A DNA stretch of 64,000 nucleotides from Rhizobium albus (lineage in GTDB: Bacteria; Pseudomonadota; Alphaproteobacteria; Rhizobiales; Rhizobiaceae): contig BSNO01000001.1 in NCBI GenBank assembly GCA_030160035.1, forward strand, positions 186,001-250,000, given 5' to 3'. Below the pieces are notes generated by a model. The model searched no databases, was not told the DNA's origin, and saw nothing but the letters and a program-made list of their open reading frames with translations. The translations under genes and the position numbers were made by a program. Of this stretch, positions 52,144 to 61,285 are shown in pieces. Positions within the stretch are counted from its first letter, which is position 1. Each line of letters begins with the position of its first letter.

Positions 52144-52403
52144 TGGCCTGGCTCCTGGAGGGAGGCGGCGTGGCGCTCCTCGCCCTGGCCGTCCTTTCTG
52201 CGGAAACGGTGTTGCTTGCTCGACCGGCGTTTCGCCTGAGCCGAAAGGCAGGGATCGGCTATGTTGCTACCTCGCTCTCGGGCATCTTTCTCATTCTCGC
52301 CGTCTACCAGGTGGCGGTTGCCGGGTTGGACGCCGCAGTCCTCGTGCTTCTGACGCTCGCTTTTGTCAGTCACCTGACCGATCTTTGGGCCAGGTTCCGC
52401 TAG
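52140..52403 (+). CDS. Small membrane protein after bchP (87 aa)
   Basis: Starts at ATG 52140 overlapping the bchP TGA (ATGA), so it is translationally coupled. Three hydrophobic segments (VALLALAVLSAETVLLA, YVATSLSGIFLILAVYQVAV, AAVLVLLTLAFVSHL) in 87 residues. Unknown function; its tight coupling argues for a role beside BchP. The longer frame starting at 51828 is out of phase with bchP and not used. Confidence 0.7.
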   Translation: MMAWLLEGGGVALLALAVLSAETVLLARPAFRLSRKAGIGYVATSLSGIFLILAVYQVAVAGLDAAVLVLLTLAFVSHLTDLWARFR

Positions 52404-52516
52404 CCGATGGGGTATGATGACTGCCGTCGGACCGTCACGCACGAGGGCGATCGGAACTTCCGACATCGCGCACCATTGGGTGCAAGAATTGCCTTCATCC
52501 GGAGCCAGTCAGGTCC

Positions 52517-52978
52517 ATGGCACTCGCAGTTTTCGTCATTCTCGTCCTTGCCGCCGCTTCCACTGGGGCGATCTTCAAGCCCGGCCCCTGGTACGAGAAA
52601 CTCGACAAGCCTTCCTGGACGCCGCCGAACATCGCCTTTCCGCTCGTCTGGTCGATCCTCTACGTCATGATCGCGGCGGCGGGCTGGCTGGTCTGGCGCG
52701 AGGCCGGCTGGTCGCTGCCGATCATTCTGTGGGGCGCGCAGCTCATCTTGAATGCGGCCTGGTCCTGGCTGTTCTTCGGCCGACGGCGCATGGATCTGGC
52801 GCTGATGGAGGTCAGTGTGCTCTGGTTCGCGATCGCAGGCTTTATTGTCACATCATGGTCTGTGTCTTCAACCGCATCCCTTCTCTTCGTGCCCTATCTC
52901 GTCTGGGTTTCAATCGCAGCCGCGCTGAACCGATCGGTGCTCAATCGCAACCCTCACGCACAATCGCATGCCGCGTGA
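52517..52978 (+). CDS. tspO: Tryptophan-rich sensory protein TspO
   Basis: TspO/MBR family protein of the outer membrane or envelope, 153 residues, five hydrophobic helices. GPWYEKLDKPSWTPPNIAFPLVW and AWSWLFFGRRRMDLAL are signature stretches. In Rhodobacter TspO negatively affects photosynthesis genes in response to oxygen, perhaps through tetrapyrrole movement. It is last in the bchG-pucC-bchP-orf87 series after a 113-base gap, and is the right end of the photosynthesis cluster. Confidence 0.93.
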   Translation: MALAVFVILVLAAASTGAIFKPGPWYEKLDKPSWTPPNIAFPLVWSILYVMIAAAGWLVWREAGWSLPIILWGAQLILNAAWSWLFFGRRRMDLALMEVSVLWFAIAGFIVTSWSVSSTASLLFVPYLVWVSIAAALNRSVLNRNPHAQSHAA

Positions 52979-53094
52979 GCGGTGAACCGATATTCGGCGT
53001 TGACCGTATCCGACGGGCTGACTAGCAAAAGAGGAGGGAAAGCGCTGTCTCGGCGGCGCAGGGCTTCCTGCCCATTCAGAGGAACGACCATTTC

Positions 53095-53955
53095 ATGACG
53101 ATGAAACTTGCTGTTGCGCTTGCCACTGCTTTTGCCGGACTCTCGACATCGATCGCTCTTGCGGCCGATGCGACCATGGGCGCGGTCCCGATGGGACAGG
53201 ATCCCGTGATCCAGGAAAGCGGTGGTTTGCCTTTCGGCATCGTCGCCGGTGCCTATGCGTTCGTTTCGCCGGTATACGAAGGCTCGGATGAATACCGCGT
53301 CATCGGTTTCCCGATCGTCTATCCGCGCTTTTATGGCGATGGACCTGGTCTCGGTGACCGCTTCACGCTCCGTGGACTCGACGATGTCCGCTTTGCTGTC
53401 ATCCAGCATCAGGGTTTCGAATTCGGCCCGCTCGCCGGCTATACGTTCGGTCGCGACCAGGATGACGCCGATCTCATCAACGGTATCGGCGATGTCGATG
53501 GCGGCCTCATCGTCGGCGGTTATGCCGGCTACAAGTTCGAACCGTTCTTCATCGATGCCGCCTTCGCCACGCAGGTGACCGGCCAGGATGACGCCGGGTA
53601 CCAGATCAAGGTTGCGGCAGGCGTCGATCACACGATCACCGACCGGCTGGACATGACCGCGACGCTCTCCACGGCCTACGCGTCGGACGACTACATGGAC
53701 ACCTACTTCTCGGTCACTCCAGCGCAGGCGGCTTCATCCGTTGCGGGGCTTGCACCTTATGATGCCGATGGTGGTTTCAAGAACGTGGCGCTCGATCTCG
53801 CCTTCGACTACCGGCTGACAGAGCGCGCGACGTTTACGGGCAGCGTCGGCTACTCGCGCCTCATCGGCGATGCGGCAGACAGCTCGATCACCGCTTCGGA
53901 AAACCAGTTCCGCGGTGGCGTCGGCCTCACCTATACGTTCGGCCGCATTCAGTAA
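53095..53955 (+). CDS. MipA/OmpV family outer-membrane protein
   Basis: 286 residues with a signal peptide (KLAVALATAFAGLSTSIALA before ADATMG) and alternating beta-strand pattern ending in the aromatic FGRIQ, typical of a porin-like barrel. The IVAGAYAFVSPVYEGSDEYR start fits MipA/OmpV. Natural role unknown. It converges with ectR. Confidence 0.85.
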   Translation: MTMKLAVALATAFAGLSTSIALAADATMGAVPMGQDPVIQESGGLPFGIVAGAYAFVSPVYEGSDEYRVIGFPIVYPRFYGDGPGLGDRFTLRGLDDVRFAVIQHQGFEFGPLAGYTFGRDQDDADLINGIGDVDGGLIVGGYAGYKFEPFFIDAAFATQVTGQDDAGYQIKVAAGVDHTITDRLDMTATLSTAYASDDYMDTYFSVTPAQAASSVAGLAPYDADGGFKNVALDLAFDYRLTERATFTGSVGYSRLIGDAADSSITASENQFRGGVGLTYTFGRIQ

Positions 53956-53972
53956 GCTCGACGCCTTCTCTC

Positions 53973-54446
53973 TCAGCGATCGATCGCCGCCCCGTCCAAT
54001 AGCGGGGAGGCATCGATCGCATGAGCGTTCAGCATCGTTGCGACGCGCTCGAGCGATGAGACGATCATCGCCTGTTCCCAGCTCTCCAGTGCCTCGAAGC
54101 GCTGAGAAAACAATTCCTGAAGCGCGTCGGGAGCCGTTTCCATCGCCTGGCGGCCTTCAGGCGTCAAGCTAATCCAGATCTGTCGCCGGTCGCTTTCACC
54201 CCGAATGCGTGTCGCGAAGCCGCGCCGTTCTAGTTTGTCGATCAAAGACGTCACGGTCGCCTGGCTGATCCGAGCCCGTGCCGCAATATCCTTCGGCGTC
54301 GTCTCGCCGGCCTCCCCAATGATCTGCATTAGAACTCTTTGCGCGGCAGTCAGTCCGGTACTGCGCGATAGTGCCCGGGCGTGCTGATCCGTTGCCTTGA
54401 GAATGCGCCGCAGCGCTACGAGGCTCGCATGCGTTCGCTCGTGCAT
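53973..54446 (-). CDS. ectR: MarR-family regulator of the ectoine operon, EctR
   Basis: 157 residues from ATG 54446; an in-frame extension to 54566 exists. A winged HTH is visible: TTPKDIAARARISQATVTSLIDKLERRGFATR, followed by the wing ESDRRQIWISLTPEGRQ (shown in parts). Its place, divergent from ectA across 260 bases, is that of EctR in halotolerant bacteria, which represses ect genes at low salinity. The TTCGAA repeats at 54458 and 54470 may be its own operator. Confidence 0.82.
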   Translation of the reverse strand: MHERTHASLVALRRILKATDQHARALSRSTGLTAAQRVLMQIIGEAGETTPKDIAARARISQATVTSLIDKLERRGFATRIRGESDRRQIWISLTPEGRQAMETAPDALQELFSQRFEALESWEQAMIVSSLERVATMLNAHAIDASPLLDGAAIDR

Positions 54447-54642
54447 TTCCTTAGCCTTTCGAAGGGGTATTCGAACATCGTTTGTCTTTAAAGCGTGCAA
54501 TGCATTTCGTCTATCGAACGAATTCAGGATCGGCTTTTGTAGAATGCCATTCGCCAAGACGCTCAATCATCCGAGAAAAAAGATCATTATTCCTTGGAAC
54601 CCCAGCTCTCCTGTAAAAAATGCCTGAAATGCGGCGTGATCG

Positions 54643-54670
54643 TTGAATCGATCTGTGGGTGCTGTATATT
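54643..54670 (+). promoter_or_regulatory. Candidate sigma-70 promoter of ectA
   Basis: TTGAAT (54643-54648) and TATATT (54665-54670) are separated by 16 bases, 38 bases upstream of the ectA ATG. This fits a housekeeping-type promoter. The stretch between it and ectR is AT-rich, as seen in other ect promoters. Confidence 0.45.
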
Positions 54671-54708
54671 TCGGCTATCAAATAAATAAGACCAAGGCGG
54701 ACGGGACA

Positions 54709-55263
54709 ATGACACATCAGACGATCGAACTTTCGGGGCACCGCAAGCGGCCGGTTGACGGCGTCAGCTTTCGCAAGCCGAAAAAGAGCGATGGCGCCGA
54801 CGTGTGGCGACTGATCGCGGGCACCGGTAAGCTCGATGAGAATTCCATGTACTGCAATCTTCTGCAGTGCGATCATTTCGCGGACACCTGCATCATTGCG
54901 GAACTGAACGGAGAAATCGTCGGCTGGATTTCGGGTTATATCCAGCCTGATGCATCAGACACCTTCTTCGTCTGGCAGGTTGCGGTGTCGGAAAAGGCCC
55001 GGGGGCGGGGGATTGCCAAGCGCATGTTGACCGAACTGATGCGCCGCAAGGAATGCGCCGACATCGAGCGCGTGCAGACGACGATTACTAAGGACAATGA
55101 CGCGAGCTGGGCGCTGTTCCGCTCGTTCGCCAAGCAGTCAGGCGCCGAGCTGCAGGATCGGCCCTATTTCCGCGAAGACGAGCATTTCGACGGCGAACAC
55201 GACACCGAGCACATGGTGACGATCACCTTCCAAGATAGCGTACGCATCGCTTTCGCTGCCTGA
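54709..55263 (+). CDS. ectA: L-2,4-diaminobutyrate N-gamma-acetyltransferase EctA
   Basis: GNAT-fold enzyme, second step of ectoine synthesis from diaminobutyrate, 184 residues from ATG 54709. FRKPKKSDGADVWRLI, NSMYCNLLQCDHFADTC and the acetyl-CoA loop VSEKARGRGIAKRML are typical. An earlier ATG at 54643 would start inside the promoter. It heads ectA-ectB-ectC-ask. Confidence 0.95.
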   Translation: MTHQTIELSGHRKRPVDGVSFRKPKKSDGADVWRLIAGTGKLDENSMYCNLLQCDHFADTCIIAELNGEIVGWISGYIQPDASDTFFVWQVAVSEKARGRGIAKRMLTELMRRKECADIERVQTTITKDNDASWALFRSFAKQSGAELQDRPYFREDEHFDGEHDTEHMVTITFQDSVRIAFAA

Positions 55264-55320
55264 TCAGTTCTCCATTTCACCCTTTGAGACTTTCACCAAT
55301 CCAGACACTGGAGTGGCACT

Positions 55321-56610
55321 ATGACGACTATGACCATGACCGATAAAACCATCTATGAACGTCGCGAGTCCGAAGCGCGCAGCTACTGCCGCAGCTTCCC
55401 GAACGTCTTTTCATCGGCCCGCAACTCGGTGCTGCGCGACGAGAGTGGCCGCGACTATATCGACTTTCTCGCCGGCTGCTCCTCGCTGAATTACGGCCAC
55501 AACGATCCGGACATGAAGGCGGCGCTGGTCGATTACATTACGAGCGATGGCGTGACTCATGGCCTCGACATGCACACGTCTTCGAAGTCGGCTTTCCTGA
55601 AAGCTTTTGAAGAGATCATTCTCGAACCGCGTGGCCTTGACTACAAAGTGCAGCTCACGGGCCCAACCGGTGCTAACGCCGTTGAGGCAGCCATGAAGCT
55701 CGCCCGTAAGGTGACCGGCCGCACGAACATCGTTTCCTTCACAAATGGCTTTCACGGCGTGACCATGGGTGCGCTGGCTGCCACTGGAAACGGCTATCAC
55801 CGCGGCGGCGCATCGGCACCGCTCTCGAACGTGCAGCGCGTGCCCTTCGATGCTTATCATGGCGACGGGATCGACACGGCGCAGATGCTGGAAAAGATGC
55901 TCGACGATCCGTCCAGCGGCATCGATACACCCGCCGCAATCATGCTCGAGACCGTTCAGGGCGAGGGCGGCCTCAACGCCGCTTCTGCTGAGTGGGTGAA
56001 GCGCATCGAAGAAATCGCTCGCGCCCATGGCGCGTTGCTGATCATCGACGACATCCAGGCCGGCTGCGGCCGGACAGGTACGTTCTTCTCGTTCGAGGAA
56101 ATGGGTGTGTCGCCCGATATCGTCACCATGGCGAAATCGTTTTCCGGGTTCGGACTGCCGTTTGCGGCCGTGCTGATCAAGCCGGAGCACGACATCTGGG
56201 GCCCGGCCGAGCACAACGGCACGTTTCGCGGCAACAACCATGCCTTCGTCACGGCACGTGTCGCTCTGGAAAAATTCTGGAAGGGCGATGCCTTCCAGCA
56301 GGACGTCCAGGCAAAGGGCGACTATCTCAAGGAGCGCCTTGAGGCCATCGCCGTCATGGTGCCGGGTGCCCGCCTCAAGGGGCGTGGAATGATGCGCGGT
56401 GTGGATGTTGGAACCGGCGAGGTTGCTGGTGAGATCTGCAAACGCTGTTTCCAGCAGGGCCTCATCATCGAAACGTCCGGCGCACATGATGAGGTCGTGA
56501 AGATCCTCGCGCCGCTGACGATCGAGCAGGAGCTGCTGGCCAAGGGCCTCGATATCCTGGAGGCTGCGGTTGCCGAAAAATTCTCGGCGCACAAGATGGC
56601 GGCTGAATAG
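55321..56610 (+). CDS. ectB: Diaminobutyrate-2-oxoglutarate transaminase EctB
   Basis: PLP aminotransferase making L-2,4-diaminobutyrate from aspartate semialdehyde, 429 residues. Class III motifs: LTGPTGANAVEAAMKLARK, TNGFHGVTMGALAATGN, LIIDDIQAGCGRTG and the PLP lysine in VTMAKSFSGFGLP. It starts 57 bases after ectA. Confidence 0.96.
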   Translation: MTTMTMTDKTIYERRESEARSYCRSFPNVFSSARNSVLRDESGRDYIDFLAGCSSLNYGHNDPDMKAALVDYITSDGVTHGLDMHTSSKSAFLKAFEEIILEPRGLDYKVQLTGPTGANAVEAAMKLARKVTGRTNIVSFTNGFHGVTMGALAATGNGYHRGGASAPLSNVQRVPFDAYHGDGIDTAQMLEKMLDDPSSGIDTPAAIMLETVQGEGGLNAASAEWVKRIEEIARAHGALLIIDDIQAGCGRTGTFFSFEEMGVSPDIVTMAKSFSGFGLPFAAVLIKPEHDIWGPAEHNGTFRGNNHAFVTARVALEKFWKGDAFQQDVQAKGDYLKERLEAIAVMVPGARLKGRGMMRGVDVGTGEVAGEICKRCFQQGLIIETSGAHDEVVKILAPLTIEQELLAKGLDILEAAVAEKFSAHKMAAE

Positions 56611-56660
56611 CCGCCTCTCCACCGCACCTGCCCAAGAAGACTTAAAAAAAGGACTATCAC

Positions 56661-57068
56661 ATGATCGTCAGAGATCTGCACACCGCAAAGAACACCGAGC
56701 GCCGCGTGGATTCAGAGGGCTGGAATTCGGTTCGCCTTCTGCTTGCCGGCGACAATATGGGCTTCAGCTTCCACATCACCACGATCTACGCGGGCGGTGA
56801 GCTGCAGTTTCATTACAAGAACCATTTCGAGAGCGTCTATTGCATCTCGGGTGAGGGCTCCATCGAAGATTTGGCGACAGGCGAGGTTCACGAAATTCGC
56901 CCGGGCGTCATGTACGCGCTCAATGATCATGACCAGCACATCCTGCGCGGCAAGACCGAGATGGTCATGGCCTGCGTATTCAACCCGCCGGTGACGGGGA
57001 ACGAGGTTCACCGGGCGGACGGTTCCTATGCGAGCGCAGACGAGCATCAGCAGGCAGCCGCGGGCTGA
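56661..57068 (+). CDS. ectC: Ectoine synthase EctC
   Basis: Cupin-fold enzyme cyclising gamma-N-acetyldiaminobutyrate to ectoine, 135 residues. [20 protein letters not shown] is close to the standard EctC start, and [20 protein letters not shown] holds the cupin metal-site residues. AAAAAAGGA lies about 12 bases upstream of the ATG. No ectD (hydroxylase) follows in the window. Confidence 0.96.
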   Translation: MIVRDLHTAKNTERRVDSEGWNSVRLLLAGDNMGFSFHITTIYAGGELQFHYKNHFESVYCISGEGSIEDLATGEVHEIRPGVMYALNDHDQHILRGKTEMVMACVFNPPVTGNEVHRADGSYASADEHQQAAAG

Positions 57069-57139
57069 ACGCCAGCTGTCGCCTCGCCTGAAGCCCTGGA
57101 CGCAGACAAGATGCCGCCGCCAGCGGCACGGAGAGTGGA

Positions 57140-58600
57140 ATGAGTATGACCGACAGCATGAACGAGACGCGCGGTGTGCACACGGTGGAGAAGATCGGTG
57201 GCACGTCGATCAGCCGCTCGCGCGAACTCATCGATAGCATCTGGATCGGAGATCGCGAGGGCAGCGATCTCTACAACCGTGTCTTCGTGGTCTCGGCCTA
57301 TGCCGGCATGACCAACGCTCTGCTGGAACACAAGAAGACCGACGAGCCCGGCGTTTACGCCCTGTTCTCGAATGCCGACAACGATCATGGCTGGATGGAT
57401 CAGCTGAACCGCGTCGGCATCATGATGCGGGAAAAGAACGCCGAGATCCTGAGCGATGCCGGTGATCGGAAGGTGGCTGATGATTTCGTTCGCGAGCGCA
57501 TCGAGGGTGCCCGCACCTGTCTCTTTGATCTGCAGCGCCTTTGCTCCTACGGCCATTTCAGGCTGGAAGAGCACATGATGACGACCCGGGAGTTGCTATC
57601 GGGTCTCGGCGAGGCGCATTCGGCTTTCACAACCGTGCTGCTTCTGCGCCGCCACGGGGTCAACGCGCGCTTCGTGGACCTCACCGGTTGGCGCGATGAG
57701 AGCCATCCGGATCTCAACGTTCGGATCGAGACTGCCTTTGCCGACATCGATCTGGCACAGGAACTGCCGATCGCGACCGGTTACGCACAGTGCCGTGAAG
57801 GCCTGATGCGCGAATTCGACCGCGGATATTCCGAGGTGACGTTCGCCCGCATCGCTGCCCTGACCAAGGCGCGCGAAGCGGTGATCCATAAGGAATTCCA
57901 TCTGTCGAGCGCAGACCCGAAGCTCGTCGGCGTCGATGCGGTCAAGAAGATCGGTCGGACGAATTACGACGTCGCCGATCAGCTGTCCAACATGGGCATG
58001 GAAGCCATCCACCCCAAGGCTGCGAAGACCCTGCGCCAGGCGGGCATTCCGCTTCGCGTCGCCAATGCCTTTGAACCGCACGATCCCGGTACTCTGATCG
58101 ATGCCGAGCCGGCAAGCGAACCTCGCGTAGAAATCATCACCGGCCTGCCGGTCATTGCCCTAGAGCTGTTCGAGCAGGACATGGTCGGAGTGAAGGGCTA
58201 CGATGCGGCCATTCTCGATGCGCTGAAACGTCATCGCGTGTGGATCGTCTCGAAGACATCCAATGCCAACACGATCACGCATTACCTGGAGGGGTCGCTG
58301 AAGAGCATTCGGCGGGTCGAGCATGACCTTGCCGCTCTCTATCCCTCCGCCGAGATCAAGGTCCGCAAGGTGGCGATCGTCTCAGCCATCGGACGCGAAC
58401 TGCGCGGTCTCGACGTGATGCTGAACTCGCTGATTGCGCTCAAGGACGCAGGGATCGAATCGCTCGGCGCGCACGAGACAGGCCGTGGCGTGGATGTCCA
58501 GATTGTCGTGGCGCAGGAGGCGATGGATGTCGCCGTGAAGAGCCTGCATCGGACCCTTGTCGAAGGTGAGGCCGCAGTAGAGCTCAAGGCAGCGGCCTGA
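57140..58600 (+). CDS. ask: Ectoine-operon aspartokinase (Ask_Ect)
   Basis: Aspartate kinase dedicated to ectoine precursor supply, 486 residues, the length of the special Ask_Ect branch. It has VEKIGGTSISRSRELID in place of the usual KFGGTS, STADPKLV-like SSADPKLVGVDAVKKIG in the kinase part, and two ACT-like regions at the C-terminus (VGVKGYDAAIL, IGRELRGLDVMLNSLIAL). Placed behind ectC, it probably escapes normal feedback control by lysine or threonine (known of the branch, not shown here). Confidence 0.93.
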   Translation: MSMTDSMNETRGVHTVEKIGGTSISRSRELIDSIWIGDREGSDLYNRVFVVSAYAGMTNALLEHKKTDEPGVYALFSNADNDHGWMDQLNRVGIMMREKNAEILSDAGDRKVADDFVRERIEGARTCLFDLQRLCSYGHFRLEEHMMTTRELLSGLGEAHSAFTTVLLLRRHGVNARFVDLTGWRDESHPDLNVRIETAFADIDLAQELPIATGYAQCREGLMREFDRGYSEVTFARIAALTKAREAVIHKEFHLSSADPKLVGVDAVKKIGRTNYDVADQLSNMGMEAIHPKAAKTLRQAGIPLRVANAFEPHDPGTLIDAEPASEPRVEIITGLPVIALELFEQDMVGVKGYDAAILDALKRHRVWIVSKTSNANTITHYLEGSLKSIRRVEHDLAALYPSAEIKVRKVAIVSAIGRELRGLDVMLNSLIALKDAGIESLGAHETGRGVDVQIVVAQEAMDVAVKSLHRTLVEGEAAVELKAAA

Positions 58601-58618
58601 TCGCGGCTGCGGGAATAG

Positions 58619-59242
58619 CTATCGCAGCGTGATGTCCGCGGGTCCGGAGAGGCGTTTCACCCAAGCGACATTCTGCATGTCGTTGTCGAAGGCACGGCTG
58701 ATGGCTGCTTCCCTCGACAGTCCGTGATGAAGCCAACGCCGGATGAGGCGCTCCTGGAGAGTGTCGTCTTCCACATCGAGCCAGATCGTCAGGTCGAATT
58801 GGGAGGACAGGTCCGCCCATGGGGACCGGTCCACCAAGAGATAATTGCCTTCCGTCACGACGATACGGTGATGCGGTGCGACGACCGCGCCTCCGGCGCG
58901 GGCGAGATCGAGCATCCTGTCGAATATGGGTACGGCTATCTCGGTCGCTGGCATGGCGCGAACGCGCTGGAGGATGGCTGCATAACCGAGCGCGTCGAAG
59001 GTTTCGGGGGCTCCTTTGCGATGCGTGAGGCCCCGTGCCTCGAGCACGATGTTGTCGAGGTGAAATCCGTCCATCGGCAGCAATGCCGCAATCTCGTTTC
59101 GATGGTTCAATACTCTGACCAGCCGCTCGGCTACGGTGGATTTGCCGGCACCGGGCGGACCCGCCAGGGCAACGACGAAGCGGTCGCGATCGGATGCACG
59201 CTCTGCGACCTGTTGCGCGAGGTCGTCGACGCTTGGGATCAT
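58619..59242 (-). CDS. frcK: FrcK-type sugar-operon kinase (uridine kinase-like P-loop)
   Basis: Nucleoside/nucleotide kinase-like protein, 207 residues. P-loop GPPGAGKSTVAERL near residue 28; LLPMDGFHLDN and VTEGNYLLVDRSPWADL match the uridine/panK-like kinases. In Sinorhizobium the fourth gene of the frcBCAK operon encodes this kinase, whose substrate is not settled. It overlaps frcA by four bases and converges with ask. Confidence 0.85.
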   Translation of the reverse strand: MIPSVDDLAQQVAERASDRDRFVVALAGPPGAGKSTVAERLVRVLNHRNEIAALLPMDGFHLDNIVLEARGLTHRKGAPETFDALGYAAILQRVRAMPATEIAVPIFDRMLDLARAGGAVVAPHHRIVVTEGNYLLVDRSPWADLSSQFDLTIWLDVEDDTLQERLIRRWLHHGLSREAAISRAFDNDMQNVAWVKRLSGPADITLR

Positions 59243-60039
59243 GCGGCCAGAACATCCTCAGGCGGAGATTTTGCCCCCGTCATGAAGGCGACGGCATCGG
59301 ACATGGAATGATCGCCCGGCCGGACGACGCACAGCCTTCGCCCGAGCCGGTGAATGTGGATGCGATCGGCCACTTCAAAGACATGGGGCATGTTGTGTGA
59401 GATGAGCACGATCGGAATGCCGCGCTTGCGGACATCCAGGATCAGTTCGAGCACGCGACGGGATTCCTTGACGCCGAGTGCCGCTGTCGGTTCGTCCATG
59501 ATGATGACCTTGGAGCCGAACGCTGCAGCGCGCGCAACCGCGACGCCCTGGCGCTGGCCGCCGGACAGGGTCTCGACCGGCTGGGCGATGTTCTGGATCG
59601 TCATGAGGCCGAGTTCGGATAGCTTCTCCCGGGCGATGCGCTCCATGGCGCTCCTGTCCAGCATCTTGAAGATGGAGCCGAGCGGACCTGGCTTACGGAT
59701 CTCTCGGCCGAGGAACATGTTGTCGGCAATCGAGAGCGCCGGGGAAAGCGCCAGCGTCTGGTAGACGGTTTCGATGCCGGCTTCGCGCGCCTGCATGGGC
59801 GAGGAGAAGCGCATCGGCTTGCCATCGAGTTCCATCTCGCCATCGTCGATCGTGACGGCGCCGGAGAGCGCCTTGATCAGCGAGGACTTGCCGGCCCCGT
59901 TGTCGCCGATCACCGCGAGGATTTCACCCGGATAGAGGTCGAAATCGGCGTTGTCGAGCGCGGTTACGCGGCCGTAGCGCTTCACGAGGCCGCGTGCCTT
60001 CAGGATCGGGCGAGAGGCATTTTCTGAAACCGTGCTCAT
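59239..60039 (-). CDS. frcA: Fructose ABC transporter ATPase FrcA
   Basis: Single ABC domain, 266 residues from ATG 60039 (the sugar-transporter branch usually has two domains, but FrcA has one). Walker A VIGDNGAGKSSL, signature LSGGQRQGVAVA, Walker B VIIMDEPTAALG and the H-loop LISHNMPHV. It overlaps frcC by four bases. Confidence 0.92.
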   Translation of the reverse strand: MSTVSENASRPILKARGLVKRYGRVTALDNADFDLYPGEILAVIGDNGAGKSSLIKALSGAVTIDDGEMELDGKPMRFSSPMQAREAGIETVYQTLALSPALSIADNMFLGREIRKPGPLGSIFKMLDRSAMERIAREKLSELGLMTIQNIAQPVETLSGGQRQGVAVARAAAFGSKVIIMDEPTAALGVKESRRVLELILDVRKRGIPIVLISHNMPHVFEVADRIHIHRLGRRLCVVRPGDHSMSDAVAFMTGAKSPPEDVLAA

Positions 60040-61127
60040 GCCGAAACCTTTCTGATCCACTGGTCGATCGCGACCGCGATGATGATGAGCCAGCCGATGG
60101 CGAAGACCTGCCAGAGAACATCGACACCGACGAGGCGAAGGCCGGACTGGAAGACGCCGACGATCAGGGCGCCGATCAAGGGGCCCATGATGGATCCACG
60201 GCCACCAAACAGCGAGATGCCACCAATGACGACAGCCGTGATGGACTGCAGATTGCCTTCATAGAAGCTCTGGGGGGACACCGAGCCGACGCGGCCGATG
60301 GAGGCCCAGGCGCCGAGCGCGCAGACCAGGCCTGCCAACGCATAGACCGAGACGAGAATTCGATTTGTGCGGATACCGGCGAGTTCGGCGGCTTCCCGGT
60401 CGTCGCCGACCGCATAGACATGCCGGCCCCAGGCGGTGCGGTTCAGCATGTACCAGAGTGCGGCGAAGATCAGCACCATCAGCACGGACCCATAGGAGAA
60501 TTGCGCGCCGAACATGCCGAAGTTCTGGCCGAAAAGCTTGAGGATCGGCGCCTCGGCATCGATGTCCTGGCTGCGGATCGACTGGGCTCCGGAGAGCCAG
60601 AGATTGAGCGCGAAGAAGATGTTCCAGGTGCCGAGCGTCGTGATGAAGGGCGGCAGTTTGAGGCGCGTGACCAAAAGGCCGTTCATGGCGCCGGCTGCGG
60701 TGCCGCCGACAAAGCCGATCAGTATGGCGATTGGCGCCGGCACGCCCATGGACACAGCGAGATTGCCCATGATGACCGACATCAGCACCATGATGGCTGC
60801 AACGGACAGGTCAATGCCGGCCGTCAGGATGACAAGGCTCTGAGCTGCGGCGAGGATGCCGATGATGGAAACCTGCTGCATGATCAGCGACAGGTTGAAT
60901 GCGGAGAAGAACCGGTCGCCGGCGACAAACCCGAAGGCAATGACCGACACAAGCAACACGATGACCGGCACCATGGTCGGATTGCCGTGCAGGAAGTGCT
61001 GCAACCGCTCGATGACAGTCTGATTGCGCGCTTCGAACTCAGCGACCCTTCGGTCGCTCGCCTCCAGGGTTTCCTCGAAGGATTGCCTGCTTCGCACCGC
61101 AGCCGAGGGCTGGTCTGTCGTGGTCAT
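60036..61127 (-). CDS. frcC: Fructose ABC transporter permease FrcC
   Basis: 363-residue permease of the ribose/fructose (BPD_transp_2) type with about ten membrane spans; ILTAGIDLSVAAIMVL, LPPFITTLGTWNIFFALNLW and ALAGLVCALGAW are characteristic. The N-terminus has an unusually long hydrophilic lead (about 45 residues) before the first span. A hairpin in the gap to frcB may reduce its expression relative to frcB. Confidence 0.92.
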   Translation of the reverse strand: MTTTDQPSAAVRSRQSFEETLEASDRRVAEFEARNQTVIERLQHFLHGNPTMVPVIVLLVSVIAFGFVAGDRFFSAFNLSLIMQQVSIIGILAAAQSLVILTAGIDLSVAAIMVLMSVIMGNLAVSMGVPAPIAILIGFVGGTAAGAMNGLLVTRLKLPPFITTLGTWNIFFALNLWLSGAQSIRSQDIDAEAPILKLFGQNFGMFGAQFSYGSVLMVLIFAALWYMLNRTAWGRHVYAVGDDREAAELAGIRTNRILVSVYALAGLVCALGAWASIGRVGSVSPQSFYEGNLQSITAVVIGGISLFGGRGSIMGPLIGALIVGVFQSGLRLVGVDVLWQVFAIGWLIIIAVAIDQWIRKVSA

Positions 61128-61241
61128 GGTGGAAACTCCCATCGTTCGCGACGAAGAGCGTGAAGCGGAATGGACCGCCAATCAATCTGCGGTGCACAAT
61201 GGCTTGGGCGAATAGGCCTGTTGATCACGCCAGATGGCGGA

Positions 61242-61276
61242 TCCGGGCGGAAAACAGCTCCTGTCTTCCGCCCGGA
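61242..61276 (-). terminator. Strong hairpin between frcB and frcC (attenuator / mRNA stabiliser)
   Basis: Perfect 11-bp arms TCCGGGCGGAA (61242-61252) and TTCCGCCCGGA (61266-61276), extended inward by ACAG/CTGT with one mismatch and a CTC loop. It lies 9 bases after the frcB stop in the only long gap of the operon and has no strong T-run, so it probably protects the frcB mRNA and partly ends transcription. Confidence 0.7.
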
Positions 61277-61285
61277 AGAAAGCTG

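Noticed and set aside
58606-58628. GCTGCG/CGCAGC hairpin between ask and frcK as a terminator
   Set aside because: Only six base pairs, an 11-base loop and no T-run; it partly lies inside frcK.
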